This document shows, one piece after another, positions 11,722 to 24,089 of a stretch of 64,000 bases of DNA (the first letter of the stretch is position 1; each line of letters begins with the position of its first letter). Below the pieces are notes generated by a model that was not told where the DNA came from, did no database searches, and saw only the letters and a list, made by a program, of their open reading frames with translations. Made by a program: the position numbers and the translations under genes. Origin of the DNA: Mantis religiosa (Eukaryota > Arthropoda > Insecta > Mantodea > Mantidae); the NCBI GenBank assembly GCA_030765055.1, contig CM060947.1:101433304-101497303 (forward strand), written 5' to 3'.

Positions 11722-11964
11722 GCCCGCCCCGGTAGCGTAGACGGTAGCGTGCCTGCCTCGCGTTCAAGAGCTACTAAGTTCGAATCTCGGTCAGGGTGAG
11801 TTACTTGGATACAGTTGTTTCCAGGGTTTTCCATTTTCCTTAAAGACAAAAGTCGGGTAGCTCTAAGCTCCATGTACCCTGGACACATTTGAGCATCATT
11901 TCACCCATCTCATTTACCGTCCGATATGACTTAACGTTGGAGGGCGTAAAATTAAAAGAAAATC
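11722..11964 (+). mobile_element. tRNA-derived SINE, family A (copy 1)
   Basis: It begins GCCCGCC and has a box A-like GTAGCGTAGACGGTAGCG and a box B-like GTTCGAATCTC about 35 bp later, the spacing of a tRNA promoter. A GGGTGAGTTAC junction, a middle region and the tail ACGTTGGAGGGCGTAAAATTA follow. A short repeat, ATCTC, flanks it. Six other copies occur in the window (23640, 24241, 36207, 42888, 51043 and 53946). This copy is the most divergent in the core. RNA polymerase III transcription is expected for the family. Such SINEs depend on a LINE for mobility. Confidence 0.9.
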
Positions 11965-14900
11965 TCTGTCGAAGAGCAGTCATAGTACTGATTGAGTCTG
12001 TAAGTATAATATAATCGTAATCGTTAATAGATTCAAGTATGCCCTCCAGAGCAAACTAGATGGAAAGCAGTATAGTAAAAAATGCGGGAAGATATTTTAA
12101 TTACGCAGTGTATCACCGTGTGATATACCAAAAACAACGGCGCAACCATTAATGTACTTATTTGGTCCTGATTAAGGTGAACATTTATAGATTTGTATTC
12201 ATTTCATAACAATAGTCTGATCCTTAAAAGTAGGTCCTTATGCGATGTAACTGAAATTTCACTGCGCCACAATCAGATAGCTTTCTCTGTCCATCCTTTC
12301 ACAAACAAGTCAAATGTTATACCTATTCCTTATTAATGGAGAGACATTTTTATAAAAATTGATTATTACACATACCTTGTAGGAATTTACAAAGAACTAA
12401 TGGTGTCTGAAGGGGTAGTTGAAGCTTATAAAAGTGGGTCGTTGTATGATAGCTTTGAAATGCCAGTCTTTACACGAGCACGAGAAATAAGTGAATAGTA
12501 AATGTTCACCCAAAACTGAAATTTCTATTAGATTCAAGTGACTTTCTGTACCCTTACTTTAACAAACAATTCACGCGAAAGCTCATTCTATTTCTTTTTA
12601 ATCAAAACAGAATCGTGTATAGGCACAAACTACAGAGGATTTAAGCCATAGTTAAAATTTAAAAAGTTGGTCCCTATCTCGAAATTCTATTCCGAATGTG
12701 AAGAAAAATAAATTAGCTTTTAAAAAATAAAGAAAACATGAAAGAAACAGCATTTGATAATTAAATAAGAAAAGTAATTATTCAAAATTGTAAATATCAC
12801 AAAACATCATTTGACATAAACTGCTGCTTTTAAAGGTATTTACATTTCTGTATAATATCTATATCTTAGGGTTTACAAGTTATTGAAAACTCTACAAAAT
12901 TCCTTGAAAGGAAGAGGACTTTACAGGATGTCCATATAACATTCAGAACATAAATTTTATTTGTAATGCATAAATCTTACACACATGGTACATTATAACA
13001 ATATTGATAATATGAGAAAATAAAACGACAGTTTTTAAGTGTTAAGGGTAGTACGGGGTGATTCTGGATGCGTTTTTCTGCAGAGAATGGTTAAGATGAG
13101 GCTAAGATGCTATTATAATTCGTTCCTTCATCTCTATATGAATCATCTCCTTAGGAGGTGAGTGACACTTATCGATCGGATGTAGCAATAGATTTTGGAA
13201 GTAATAATAAAAAGTATGATGTAAGATGTCTTTAGCTACCTTGTATAAAAGGTAAGGCCTAGGCCATAAATAGCCTTTTTATTTAATGCCATCGATGTCA
13301 AAAAATGAAGTCATGAGTCGTGAGCATGTGAATGTTTAAAAGGAACCGATCCTGTTCTCGTTCATTCAAATGCTGTGTTTTAGCACGTTATGGGATGATT
13401 CATTTTGCTGCTGACAAAGGAAGCATGTGCGTCATTACATCTACAGGGAAAAACGCCTAGACTTCTCTCCCGGCGCCAAAGCTTTTGCTCGAGTAATTGC
13501 ACCAAATTGCTGCAAATTGGCTCAATTTTTAGCATGGCGTACCAGCACATATCTCCTCCCTTTTGTAGGATCTATCTGTTTTCAGCCGCTGTTGCAACAT
13601 CGCGTCTGTGCATAGACAACCTTAACATTTCGAAGCCCGGTATCCCTGGGGTGCTTAGCCCCAAGGGAGAAGCTCCCTATTCAATTTTAGATATCGAATG
13701 CCCCACTGTCGTGTAGAACCACGTGAAATAATGTGTATTGGTAATAGGAACACTTCCCTTGGGTGATCAATAACAGGCCAGGCCAATGGAAACCATTCAT
13801 ACATAAATGATCCTGTGAGAAAAAATCTAATTAAACACTCTCCCGTTTTTGAGAAAATACAAAAAAGAAACAACTCAGAGGAATGATTGCTTTGGAATAA
13901 TTTACAGAAAATATTAAGCTTGTATATTTAAATAGTGCTGAAACAAAAGGTTAACTCTTCTTGTTTCTTAAACTCAGTGTTTTCGACTTAAATTATTTTT
14001 TTCTTGTGTATTTCCAATGAAATCTTAGCATCTGCAAACTATTCTTACAAAAACTCATTTTACTATATAGTTTATCATTATTCACATAATTGATTGCTGA
14101 AATAGTTTCATTGCACATTTCTTGTATTTCTTTGTAGGTACAAGGGGATAGAACTGTTTAAATACTGCGTCGCTGGCCTAGAAATTTCATGGCACTGTGA
14201 GAAACAAACTAAGTAGTCACAGGACCTCTCATAAGTGGCAGTTTGGTATTTCGGACATTTCCCTTTTGGATTATTCTGTTCTCTCTCTCACACACAGATT
14301 ATTTTTTATAAAAATAATTTATTTGGCTACCTCAAAACCAGTTCTACTGATGGAACTGCAATATCGAATTTTTGGGTAGGATACAAGTCTATCTCTTTCC
14401 TACTACAGATTTGTACGTGGTAGAGGAAGTGAAAATATTCTATTTATACACATTTTCTGTATAATTTAATTTAAATTAAATATAAACTCTGTGCACCGAT
14501 ATCTGATATTTTGTGCGACAAAGGAATAGAATGCTCTAAAAAGTCAAGGTAGCGACATTTAAAGTGTTCTTGAGAACTTAGATATTAAATATTAAATCAT
14601 ACATTTGTACTGATTCATCACGAAAAATGTACTGATAGAATTGATCATTCAAGTCTACGTAGTTAACTTATTAATGTTAGGTATGGATACGTATATTTGC
14701 TATACAAATCTGTTATGAAATTTGTGTTTGGTTAAGAAAAAAACCAAATTGTGAAATTCATTATTATTTTTTTAAAGATATCGAAAATAAGGAAAGCAAA
14801 TTCAATTTGAAAAAAAAAATGTACAGTTCATCAATTTAATTTCATAAATTGAGAGTGAGTTTAAAAGTGATTAAAACTGGTTCATCACATCAGTTTACTT

Positions 14901-16118
14901 GTTAAGTTCTGCAGAGAAAAGAATTCTCTTTTCAGAACATAAAAGAAGAGTGGGATAAAAGGGAAAGAAATAATAAATCTTGAGGCAACGTTTGAAACTA
15001 TCTCCCAAAGTATCATCGCCATTAGGAGAAGAGTGACGTCGCTCAAAGATTTCTGTGTCAAAGACGTGGGAACCTAATCGAGAGGAGATGTATTTAAACT
15101 GGTAATGGAGCGCGATTCACTTCAAGTGGTCTGGTGATAGATAGACATCAAATAATGACCACGGTAAAGGCCCTGGACAGAAGCCATTCCCGAAATTAAA
15201 CCCGGAGACGAGAGAACTCTGGGAATCTTACCTCTATCCCTTTCGTGCTTTTGTCGTTCAATCGATGGGAAGGGCACGCGAGAAGAAAATGAAAGCTGAT
15301 GTTGCATTGTGCGATGAAAATATGACGAGACAGATTCCATTAGCGATGGTAAAGGAGGCTCAGGCAAAACTGACAGCAACGTATGACTTTCTGATTGATA
15401 GTGTTACAAAATACAATAACTGCTCAGTAGAAATCTGCATGCAAAATAACCAAACAAGCATCAAGATGTTTAGCGAAAAATACATGCAAATAATTGTTAA
15501 TACTGCTTGGCATTTATATCCTGTTTACAAATTCATGCGTAAGCATTAATACAATAGCCGCAGGAGAAATAAACAGTTAGGTATGTTATTGTTAATATAA
15601 TGAGATATGTTTTGCAGCTACTGTGTAATAAATTGTGTTACTTTTCTTTATTTTCTCTATAGTGACGCTCCTCCACCTCTCGTATATAATAATATTACAG
15701 TCATTATTGACGCCATAGGTTAAAAAGTCTGATATTAATACCCACGTCTTCACCCTCCCATTATCAACTCACATATATTTGACCATTTGAATGCCCTGAT
15801 TAACCAGTTTATTTTTATCCAACAATAAAATAACGAACAGTTTTGAACTCCCTCTACAGGTAATTCAAATCAATTTTTCTTGGAGACTAACAGACATGTA
15901 ATTAGCTGATATTTCCCACATTTAAATATGACTTCGCTTGACATACATTTCCATATTAATTAATTTTTGTATAAAATGATTCGTCTATCGTGGTTACATT
16001 CTTCGTAATGAAACATTGCCTGGAATGTTTTCAAATGAGTGATGTGGGCATGGTTATTTGCAACGTGCAGAAACATTTAACTGCTTATATCACTCATATG
16101 AAAGGAATGAAATAAGTT
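11965..16118. other. 4-kb stretch without recognised features
   Basis: AT-rich, with scattered A/T homopolymers and a short palindrome (TTTAATTTAAATTAAA, 14464-14479). Open frames at 13405-13716, 14197-14423 and 15265-15549 have no domain I recognise. I see no inverted-repeat boundaries. Confidence 0.4.
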
Positions 16119-16549
16119 TAATTAATTAGAGCCAACTGAAAAATTCAATGCCACGGCCGGGATTTGAACCACGGATCTCCTGGTTTCCGTCCAGTCACTC
16201 TAACCTCTTGAGCTACCATGGCCAACATCCGACGCGACATTAAACTCTCCAATTGACTCATATTTTCACGGTAGACCACTTAGAGTTCTCATATCCGAGA
16301 TACACATCTGTGGCGACTTACTATTGTTAAGTACTTCAATTTATCGCTGAATATTTTTAATGTAAATTTATACGAGAACTCTAAATGGTCTACTGGGAAA
16401 ATATAATGAGTCAATTGGAGAGTTTAATGTAGCGTCGGCATGTTGGCCATGGTAGCTCAAGGGGTTAGAGCGACTGGAGGGAAACCCGGAGATCCGTGGT
16501 TCAAATTGGGGCCGTGGCATGGAATTTTTCAGTTGGCTCTAATTAATTA
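16119..16549. mobile_element. inverted-repeat element with a tRNA-like unit in each arm
   Basis: The left arm (16119-16298) and right arm (16365-16549) are reverse complements with a loop of about 65 bp, starting and ending in AATTAATTAGAGCCAACTGA. Each arm carries a tRNA-like unit. In the right arm GGCCATGGTAGCTCA is a D-arm/box A region and TGGTTCAAAT a box B region, and the 5' GCCATGG pairs with the 3' CCGTGGC as a 7-bp acceptor-like stem with one G-T pair. About 90 bp upstream of the tRNA-like part (GAACTCTAAATGGTCTACTGGG...) is also shared by both arms, so the arms are head to head. The same unit recurs at 45470-45600. It could be a SINE dimer or a foldback transposon that captured a tRNA-like sequence. 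Confidence 0.8.
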
Positions 16550-17000
16550 AAAACATCCATATACCGGAATGATGTATTTAAAAGGATTAATTCTTTGAGA
16601 ATTAATTTCTCAAATAAATTTACATGAAAGAAGTCTGTTATGTGGTGGCAAGCGTAAGCACGGATTAACAGGATGAGAGGGGGAGAGAGAGGAGACAGAG
16701 GAGAAAGAGACAGAGCGAGAGAGGAGATAAACACGTATATTCATATTGTGCTTTGGATGCAGCTCAACATAATTATGTTATTTCTTTAGTAATAGTTTAT
16801 TCCATATGTTACAGTTTTAGTTCAGTTTATTCGGATATAGCTTTAAAATCGGTAGGTGCGAGAGAGCAAGAAGGAAAAACGATGACGATTATGAACTAGC
16901 TGATATACTCACCTGTGTCGTGGACGTTAGTTCTGGTGAAGCAAACCCGAAACTATACTACTACTAGCCAAATACCAGTATATGCTTTAGTTGGCAAAAT
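16550..17000. other. unassigned sequence with purine-rich tract
   Basis: A GA-rich low-complexity tract lies at about 16672-16728; nothing else recognised. Confidence 0.5.
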
Positions 17001-18290
17001 CCAGGATCGGCTGATAAGTCCCGGGCCTCACATAGAGATGGCGTCACTGGGCCAGTTTGACGGATAGCATCATATAGCTTAACTCTAGACTAGATTTTAT
17101 CCATAGTTAGAGGTCAATAGCTTGTTTAATTTTCGATTGACAGCATTTCAAATAGGACAAGTGTAGAGGTTTCACGAAAATTGAGGATTTGGAAAAACGA
17201 GCAGTGATTAAATACTTCTATCTGAAAGGCTTAACACCTAAATAAATCAATGAGGAAAGGGAAGGTACATTAAAAGACTCTGCCCCTTCATGTACAATGA
17301 TTAAAAGGGAGGTTGCAGAGTTTAAAATGGGACATACGAGCATTAGTGATGAGCCTAGCACTGGATATCCTGTGGAAATGACAACTCCAGAGATCACTGA
17401 AAAAATGCATCGTTTAGTACTGGAAGACCGCAGATTTAAGTTGTTTGAGATAGCAGGGGCCTCAAACGCATCAAAAGAACGTGCGGGTAATATTTTAAGT
17501 AATGTACTGGGCTTTCACAGGATCTGAGGAAGATGGGTACCACGTTTGATGACACCTGATCATAATTTGTAAAGAAAAACTGTATCTGTTAAGAATTTTG
17601 AGCTCTACCATAACGATCCCAGTGAATTTTTGAGATGGCTTATTACAATGGATGAAACTAGGATACATCACTACACTCCAGAAAATAAATCACAGTCAAA
17701 ACAATGGATTGCGCCAGGTTAACCATCTCCATAGAAGGCAAAGTCAATTTTGTCAGCCAACACATTTATGGCGAGTGTTTTCTCGGATGCATAGAGAATT
17801 ATTTTTATTGATTACTTGGAAAAGGGTAAAAGTATTATTAGTGACTACTGCGAAAGCTTACTCCAACGTTTGAGTGATGAGGTGAAAAGAAAAGGACCTC
17901 TTTTGGCAAAGAAAAGAATTTTGATTCTTCTCTCCAATGTTCCGCCCCATCTTCCATTCATTGCAATGAGAGAAATCATCGAATTCAAGTTCGAATTGCA
18001 TGGACATTCACCATTTTCGCCAGATCTGGCACCCAGTGACTACCACCTGTTCCCTAACCTCAAACAATATCTTGGAGGACGAAGATTTCACAGCAACGAG
18101 GAGCTCATTGATGTGGTTAACAGTTATTTTGAGGACCATGATGAATTCCACTACAGAGATGATTTAATTAAATTAGAACTCCGAAATGACAAATGTATTA
18201 GCCTATCTGGAGATTTTATTGATAAAAAAAATAAAAATGTGTTTTTTTATTTTTTTGTTATGAGACCCGGGACTTATCAGCCGTCCCTCG
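17001..18290 (+). mobile_element. mariner transposon, best-preserved copy
   Basis: The ends are inverted repeats around CGGCTGATAAGTCCCGGG, with TA following the right end. The plus strand encodes most of a mariner transposase in a nearly continuous order: an N-terminal helix-turn-helix region from about 17170, the open frame 17297-17527, the WVP motif just after 17530, the first catalytic segment ITMDETRIHHY near 17645, YCESLLQRL near 17845, the third-acid segment SPDLAPSDYHLFPNLK near 18018, and a C-terminal KKNKN. About five stops or frameshifts interrupt it. At the expected second aspartate (family pattern DNA-pH) it reads SNVPPH, so a catalytic residue is lost. The length of about 1.29 kb equals a full mariner, so damage is by point mutation, not deletion. 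Confidence 0.92.
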
Positions 18291-20519
18291 TAGTAGAGGC
18301 TTCAGTAGTAGTAACGTTTTAGCTCTAAGTGTAAAGGAATATCATCCTTCATTTGTAGGCATCGAAATGTAACTCAGTCTTCGAATTTTAAATACGTAAC
18401 CATAAACATTTTGGAAATGTTAACCTAGCACTGAAAGTAATTTTTCATAAATTACATATATTTATAAGTTTTTGATTTTTCTGTACGAAGTATGGTTTAT
18501 CTTTTAGCATTTCTCAGTTATGAACTTCAACAATATTGAACAGGATTTCACAGACTATTTGGGTTATATAGTTTATTTATCTTAACTGTATTTATAACAC
18601 ATAATTTTAATCACAGTTGTCGGAACAGTTCCTAACAAGATCAGAATTTGAACTGTTTCCTGTGTAGAGTGGAAATATCGCGCGTGCTTCGCTTGTTTAG
18701 GGATGCACCAAGTTGGAACACGTGATCTAGTATCGCTCGCTTAATCCTTCCGAGCTGCTAACGTGCTTTGTTTCGTAAGCCATTAATTTAATTTCTTTGA
18801 TCAAGCAGCAGTAATGCTGATGTGGTACAATGCAAGAGAAGCAATTTCTACACTTACATTCACTGAAACCGTTGGTCTTCTGCTTTTGTGTTAAAGATAG
18901 GTCGTCTTACGGAGTGGGAACAAAAAAGTACAATACATATTAAGTCAATCATCTAGGCTTGTTCAAAAATGACATTTATACCAACTACTCGTAATCGATC
19001 ATTCCTTCATACAGTGAATATAAAATAAGCTTATATTAGTTAGAAAAGCAGTAGTGGTTGACTTTGCTTAGCGAACAACATATTTGATTTATACTTCGGA
19101 TTTATTGATTGTTTTAATAATCATGTAGCTGTCTCTTAATTTAATTTTAGATAAAATGTGAATCGATTCCTAGCTAGGTATATTTTGTAGATTTGGTTTC
19201 TAAAAGCAAACGCTACAATTTGTGGATTTAAAGCATGAGACAGAAGAAAATGTTATAAATCAAACCGAATAATGCTCAAGTCATTTTAAAAGTTCTCGCA
19301 TATTGCAACACCATTTCAGATGCAGGTTTGTTTAAGAATACAGGCTATATTTCATGGAAAAATGTATGCAATTACAAAGAAATTGCTCAACAATCATTGT
19401 AAGCACACTATTTGTTGTGTTGCAGAGAAGTGCTAACGGGAAACATTGCGAATGTAGCATAAATTTCATTTTTATTTCTGAACGCTCATTAACTGCTGCT
19501 ATTCTCAGCGGCTAATTATACAGGGCGTGAAAGACCACCTAATTTTGTTCAGATTCTTTTTTATTAGGCTTGAGGTTCTTTCACGTGCCGTAAATCTACG
19601 GTACAGGATAAACGACCTTATTTATCTTCCAAAGGAAATTCATGTCAGTATGACTCATTTTCAACTGTTTCCAGCTAGACCGCGGAGTTTAAACACAGCT
19701 GTGAAAGTTGTAAGACAATGCACGCAGCCGAAATGAAGTATTCGCCGCAGCACAAATCAGTATTAAAATACGTGGCATGTTTCTGTAAGATAGTTAAATG
19801 AAACTATCCGTAATTACTTAAAATCATTGCATTTCAATTTTAAGAGAATATGTATTGAGGCCACCCACTCCAGATGATGTAAATCCCTGGTACGTCTTTA
19901 CAAATATCCCATAGCAATTTTCTGTTTAGGTGTGTGAAATCGGCTGGGAAAATTAAGACGTCCTTTCTGGAATGTGTCGCTAAGTTTTATCATATCATAA
20001 ATATATCAAAGGGAGCACAATGAAGTAACCTTATGGAGCAACCAAAAACAAATGTGCATTCATTCTCCTTGAGGGGAAGGAATGCCGTTTGTTACTTTAG
20101 AGAGCAGATGAGTTTCTGAAGGAGCCTGTAAATCAGCGGAACAAGATGGATGTGGCAACAAATCATATTCCACTTTATTAATTTTCGTCATTACTCATTG
20201 AAACATATACCTTAACTCTTTCAACGGCAATGGACATCGAAAACATATATTTTGAAAAGCATTTCATTTGAAAAGCGCGGTGGTTGCGACTGCTAGTCAC
20301 ACAGGTAGTAACCATAATTAAATCAATGTTCATTAAACAAATAAGCAAAGGTAAATTGATCTACTAAGCTTATTTTTAATATTCGAAGCGTCTTCTTCAA
20401 ATAAAGGTCATGTACTTTAGTAATGATTTATGCTGTGGCCAATATTCGTTTTCCGCTGCATGTCTAATCTTCCAAATTCACAACTGTGTTTAAACTCCAT
20501 GGTCTAGTTGGAAACGGCA
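18291..20519. other. unassigned sequence
   Basis: No gene or repeat recognised. The frame at 19527-19736 has no identifiable domain. Confidence 0.4.
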
Positions 20520-20790
20520 ACGCATTGCTACGTTTACAAATTTATTGGATAAAATAATTCTCAAACATTCTGGCTCATCTAAAAAGTAAGAAATCACGAC
20601 TTTCTGCTACACTTTGCGTGTGGAGTATCCCTCTTAATGGTCCAAAGATAACTGACCAGCATATAGGATCACATTTGCCCTGATACCTCTGGTCCACAGC
20701 TGAAATCTCCTGATGAAAGTGTCCTCCGTGTTCATCACTGAATGTGCGAATATAGTCCGGTAAGAAATATAGCTGCTAGTGCAGCAAGTG
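20520..20790 (-). pseudogene. relic of an arthropod repeat-borne protein (DEHG...FHQ motif)
   Basis: The minus strand at about 20765-20640 encodes TFSDEHGGHFHQEISAVDQ followed by RYQGKCDP. I recognise this as a motif common in unnamed multi-copy arthropod proteins, where it reads roughly SDEHGE-FHQDI--ME-RYQGKW and is followed by a tryptophan-rich ADYCW segment. The frame then runs into stops. The function of the family is not known to me; its multi-copy nature suggests a mobile element or domesticated relative. No boundaries are visible. Confidence 0.55.
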
Positions 20791-21042
20791 TACTTTTGAC
20801 ATATTGCAAACCAAATTTTTATAAGATGTGTAACCAGATTTTTATTTTGCTACGATGATCCCCACATTGTGGCGAATGTGGAACAGGATTTCTACGGAGA
20901 AGATGGGATGCACGTTGAGTGTTTTGAAACCCCAGGTCGTGAAGCCGGATGTAAGAAGGTTACTTCGTTGTAGTTTGAATTGTTTCTTGATTATTGTGTC
21001 TGCTTAAAAATGAGGCATGAGATCTTTAGTTTTCAAGGGTAG

Positions 21043-21448
21043 TTACGAGTGAAAGAAATAAAATTTGGATAAGTCCAATTTCGTAATATATAATTTAGTC
21101 GTATAATCTGGATTACAGTTTAATTCAAACCTCACATCATTTACTCTCTTACTCAATTTTGCTTCAAAATCGTTTGTACTTTGTGCCAATTCCTGTCTTA
21201 ATCTTTGTGTAAGGTCCTGTTTCAAATTACTTGAATTATTACTCATCTCCTGTCTCAAATTATTTGAATTTTGTTCTAACTTTTGTGTTAATTCTGATTT
21301 TACATCACCTTAAACAATTTATACCAGCGTTCATTTGCGCTAACATTTCCAATATACCTTCATTATCATTACCCTTACCTACTTTTCTAGATTTCTATTC
21401 GATGCTTATTTCTCTGCATCTTATTCGGTTCCACGTTCGGGCGCCATA
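21043..21448 (-). pseudogene. Gypsy-like retrotransposon 5' leader and gag-like N-terminal fragment
   Basis: Immediately inside the putative LTR, on the minus strand, is TGGCGCCCGAACGTGG (21431-21446), a classical primer-binding-site position and sequence: its first 13 bases match the site complementary to tRNA-Lys. Downstream (leftward) a gag-like reading frame begins near 21400. It has one frameshift and then a heptad-rich stretch (frame 21258-21043) with repeated LKQDL, LRQEL and FEAKL units, a likely coiled coil as in Gypsy gag N-termini. No nucleocapsid, protease or polymerase is present; homology stops near 21040. This is a truncated element. Assignment rests on the LTR-PBS-coiled-coil order. 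Confidence 0.65.
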
Positions 21449-21775
21449 TGTAGCGGGTTTTCTTTTCGGCTACTCATGCTTTGATTAAATATTTTGTACC
21501 ACTTTTTCAACAAAATCTTTTCCCATCTCGTGTCAGTTTGTGCGGCTATCAGTTTCTTCAGGTCACCAATTGTATCGTCAGAGTTACATTTTACTCGAAC
21601 TTTCCTTCCGAGCCAATCATTGCAGGTTAAATCCTTACTTCCTTAATAAATAGTTTCCGTTAATTACGTAAAGTCGCTCACTCCTGCACGTCCATTCTTC
21701 ACTATCCAAAACTTATCTTCTCCGTGTCATTTTTCCACCATCAAGATTATTGATTTTCTGTTACTATCGCTACCC
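21449..21775 (-). mobile_element. 5' LTR of truncated Gypsy-like element
   Basis: On the plus strand the block starts TGTAGCGGG, directly next to the primer-binding site, so on the minus strand the LTR ends CCCGCTACA. The opposite boundary is placed at CTATCGCTACC, which would give short inverted LTR ends (TGTAGCG...CGCTAC) with the last base mutated. That outer end is uncertain because no second LTR is present for comparison. Confidence 0.5.
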
Positions 21776-23186
21776 ATATATTACTTTTATATGATTGGCC
21801 GATTTACTACTACGTCACCACATTACGCAACACAATTTTTACTATAGCCAATCACAATATTACATATATTTTTACACAAATTTTTATGAATTTATAAAAC
21901 TTTTCAAATCTTTTCTAAATATAAATCGAAACTACTGTTACAGATGTTATAAGATATTTGACAGTATTGCAGTAATTTTTGGCTTTTCAATTTAAAAAAC
22001 ACTGCGAATAACTTTATCTGTATGCTTTCCAAATTGCTTTCTCCAGTGGAACCTATAGTTCCTGAAACTTTTCATCATGCATTAGTAATCGTGTATGTGG
22101 TCCCCCAAATATTCTTGCTTTAATTTTTGCTTCACTAATTTCAGAAAACTTTTGCTTAAACTACATAAAACCGGAGTATTATTTATGACTTTTCCAAAAT
22201 TCTTTATTAATCCCAATTTAATATATAATAGAGACACATTTTTAGGCTTTCACAATGCTTCATGTTTTACATTTTCCTGTCCAGGAATGAATTATTCGGG
22301 TTTAAATCATTCTTTTCTAAAGTAATTTTTGTCTCTGCTATTCCAGTGACACAATGAACAACAGTGCTTTGTGTAACCAAGCTACAGACTTCAAGCACTG
22401 CTTTTAAACTAATTTTGAAGGCAACAGTGAAAAATCACCATTCTGCTGGGTTATATTCAATATCAAATGTCTCCATATGAAAATAAGTGTCATTACAAAA
22501 TACTAATCATCATGTTAAGTAACAGTCTTTAAATTGATAATGACGATTATAACCAGTACGTATTTTTGTCTTCTTCCTCTGACGATTCCATCCTTTCAGC
22601 CGGGAATTCAGGCTGCTTTCAGGATAACTTTAAATCTTGTATGAAATCTTTAAGATCTTCTTGAAACAATAAACGAGATTCAGATAAACAGCTTAGTCCA
22701 AAAATTGAATCACGAATCCTTTGCATTTTCTTCTTTAATTCCACCAGTATCTGAGCCCTCTTAATTTACTCTCATATGTTCTGGAGGTTATAGTGCGGAC
22801 AGTTCTTTGCTGTGTGGAACTGGTTGCAAGTTAGGTTAACCACTGTACGTTTTGATTTGGATGTAATTCCTTTAAAGTATCTTAAACAGAAGTAAAAAGT
22901 CATCCCGATTGCAAATGGCACTTGGCGTGGGCCATTGTTCCATACAATAAGAAACCCAGAATATGATAAACAGATTGTAGGGGCCAGGCACTTGTTTGGC
23001 CTCATTTTACATCCAAAATAAAACACATAGCACTTTTTTACTAACGGAGTAAGGTTTCATCTTTGGGATTTGAGAGTCACTTCACCACATATATAAAACA
23101 AGTTGTTAGGATAATTTAAACAAACGCTAGGCATTTTGCAACTAATGACTTATTAAAATAAACAAATATGTAAAACACAATTCAGA
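21776..23186. other. unassigned sequence
   Basis: AT-rich. Small frames at 21795-21995, 22095-22325 and (minus) 23026-22772 were inspected; none shows a domain I can name. Confidence 0.4.
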
Positions 23187-23440
23187 CGGCCGCGCCGTGA
23201 CTGAGTGGTTAGACAACACAGCTCTCAAAAAAGAGGTACGGGTTCCATCCCAGGCGACCTCATGTAAGATTTCTGGTGAGAAAACGGTGTCGGGGTGGGT
23301 TTTCTCTGGGTGCTCCTGTTTCCCCGCCATTCATTCTACCGGTGCTCCATCTTCAATTCATGTATCAACAGTTTCACCGCCTGCGGTAGCGCATGTAAAA
23401 AAAGTTCAGACTCGCATAGTTCTAACAATGACGTGTTGCC
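23187..23440 (+). mobile_element. tRNA-derived SINE, family B (copy 1)
   Basis: A tRNA-like head, GCCGTGACTGAGTGGTTAGA (box A region), is followed by ACGGGTTCCATCCCAGGCGAC (box B region). The body contains GGGTTTTCTCTGGGTGCTCC and GTTTCCCCGCCATTCATTC, and the 3' part CACCGCCTGCGGTAGCGCATG. The same body is found in reverse at 49171-49398. The D-arm pattern resembles a serine or leucine tRNA. Ends are approximate. Confidence 0.75.
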
Positions 23441-23639
23441 AAACGTCACTGGTATGTCGCAACTGACATCTTGTGACGAAAGTGTGCTATACTAGAGCAC
23501 GTTTGTCATGTCTGATCATGTAGAACAGTAGCAGTGATACCATTTGAGGTAGCTCATTTGGTACAGTGTTCTAGGAGCTTTTATTTTACAACAAACGGAG
23601 GAAACTGAAATAAGAGAAACTGTGGGACATAGAGGGAGA

Positions 23640-23883
23640 TTTTTTGTTTTTTAATTTTACGTCCTCCAAAGTTAGGTCATATCGGACGATGAATGGAATG
23701 GGTGAAATGACGCTCAAATGAGCCCGGGGCACATACATCTCAGAGTTTTCCAACATTCATCTTTCAAGATAAGGAAGCACCCCGGAAAAACCTTATCCAG
23801 GTAGCTCACCCTCACCGAGATTCGAACTCGGGACCTCTTGAACGTGAGGCAGTTACGTTACCTTCTACGCTACCGAGGTGGGC
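23640..23883 (-). mobile_element. SINE family A (copy 2)
   Basis: Reverse-oriented copy: the tail side TTTTACGTCCTCCAAAGTTAGGTC is at the left, box B complement GAGATTCGAACTCGGGACC near 23818, and the head ends CTACCGAGGTGGGC at 23883. Nearly full length. Its 5' end lies just upstream of the Tc1-like relic. Confidence 0.9.
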
Positions 23884-24089
23884 ATTGAGGTAGATGGAGA
23901 AATTAGGAATATATATAGAGAACACGACGGAATACTGCATTAATCACAACTGTTGGTACTCATGAGACAAACATTATGTTGACTAGTGTAATCGACGACG
24001 TCATTGTTGCTGAGATGCTTCATACCAATAACGAAGTAAAAATAATATTAATGCAATTAGTAGTGTTGTACAGGTAACCATTCAACTTC

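Noticed and set aside
16445..16520. Possible functional tRNA gene
   Set aside because: Acceptor-like pairing exists, but the T-arm is disrupted, the same unit is present inverted in the other arm, and it belongs to a repeat family.
22772..23026. Possible piggyBac-like fragment on the minus strand
   Set aside because: I looked for the piggyBac conserved aspartate and tryptophan motifs and did not find them.
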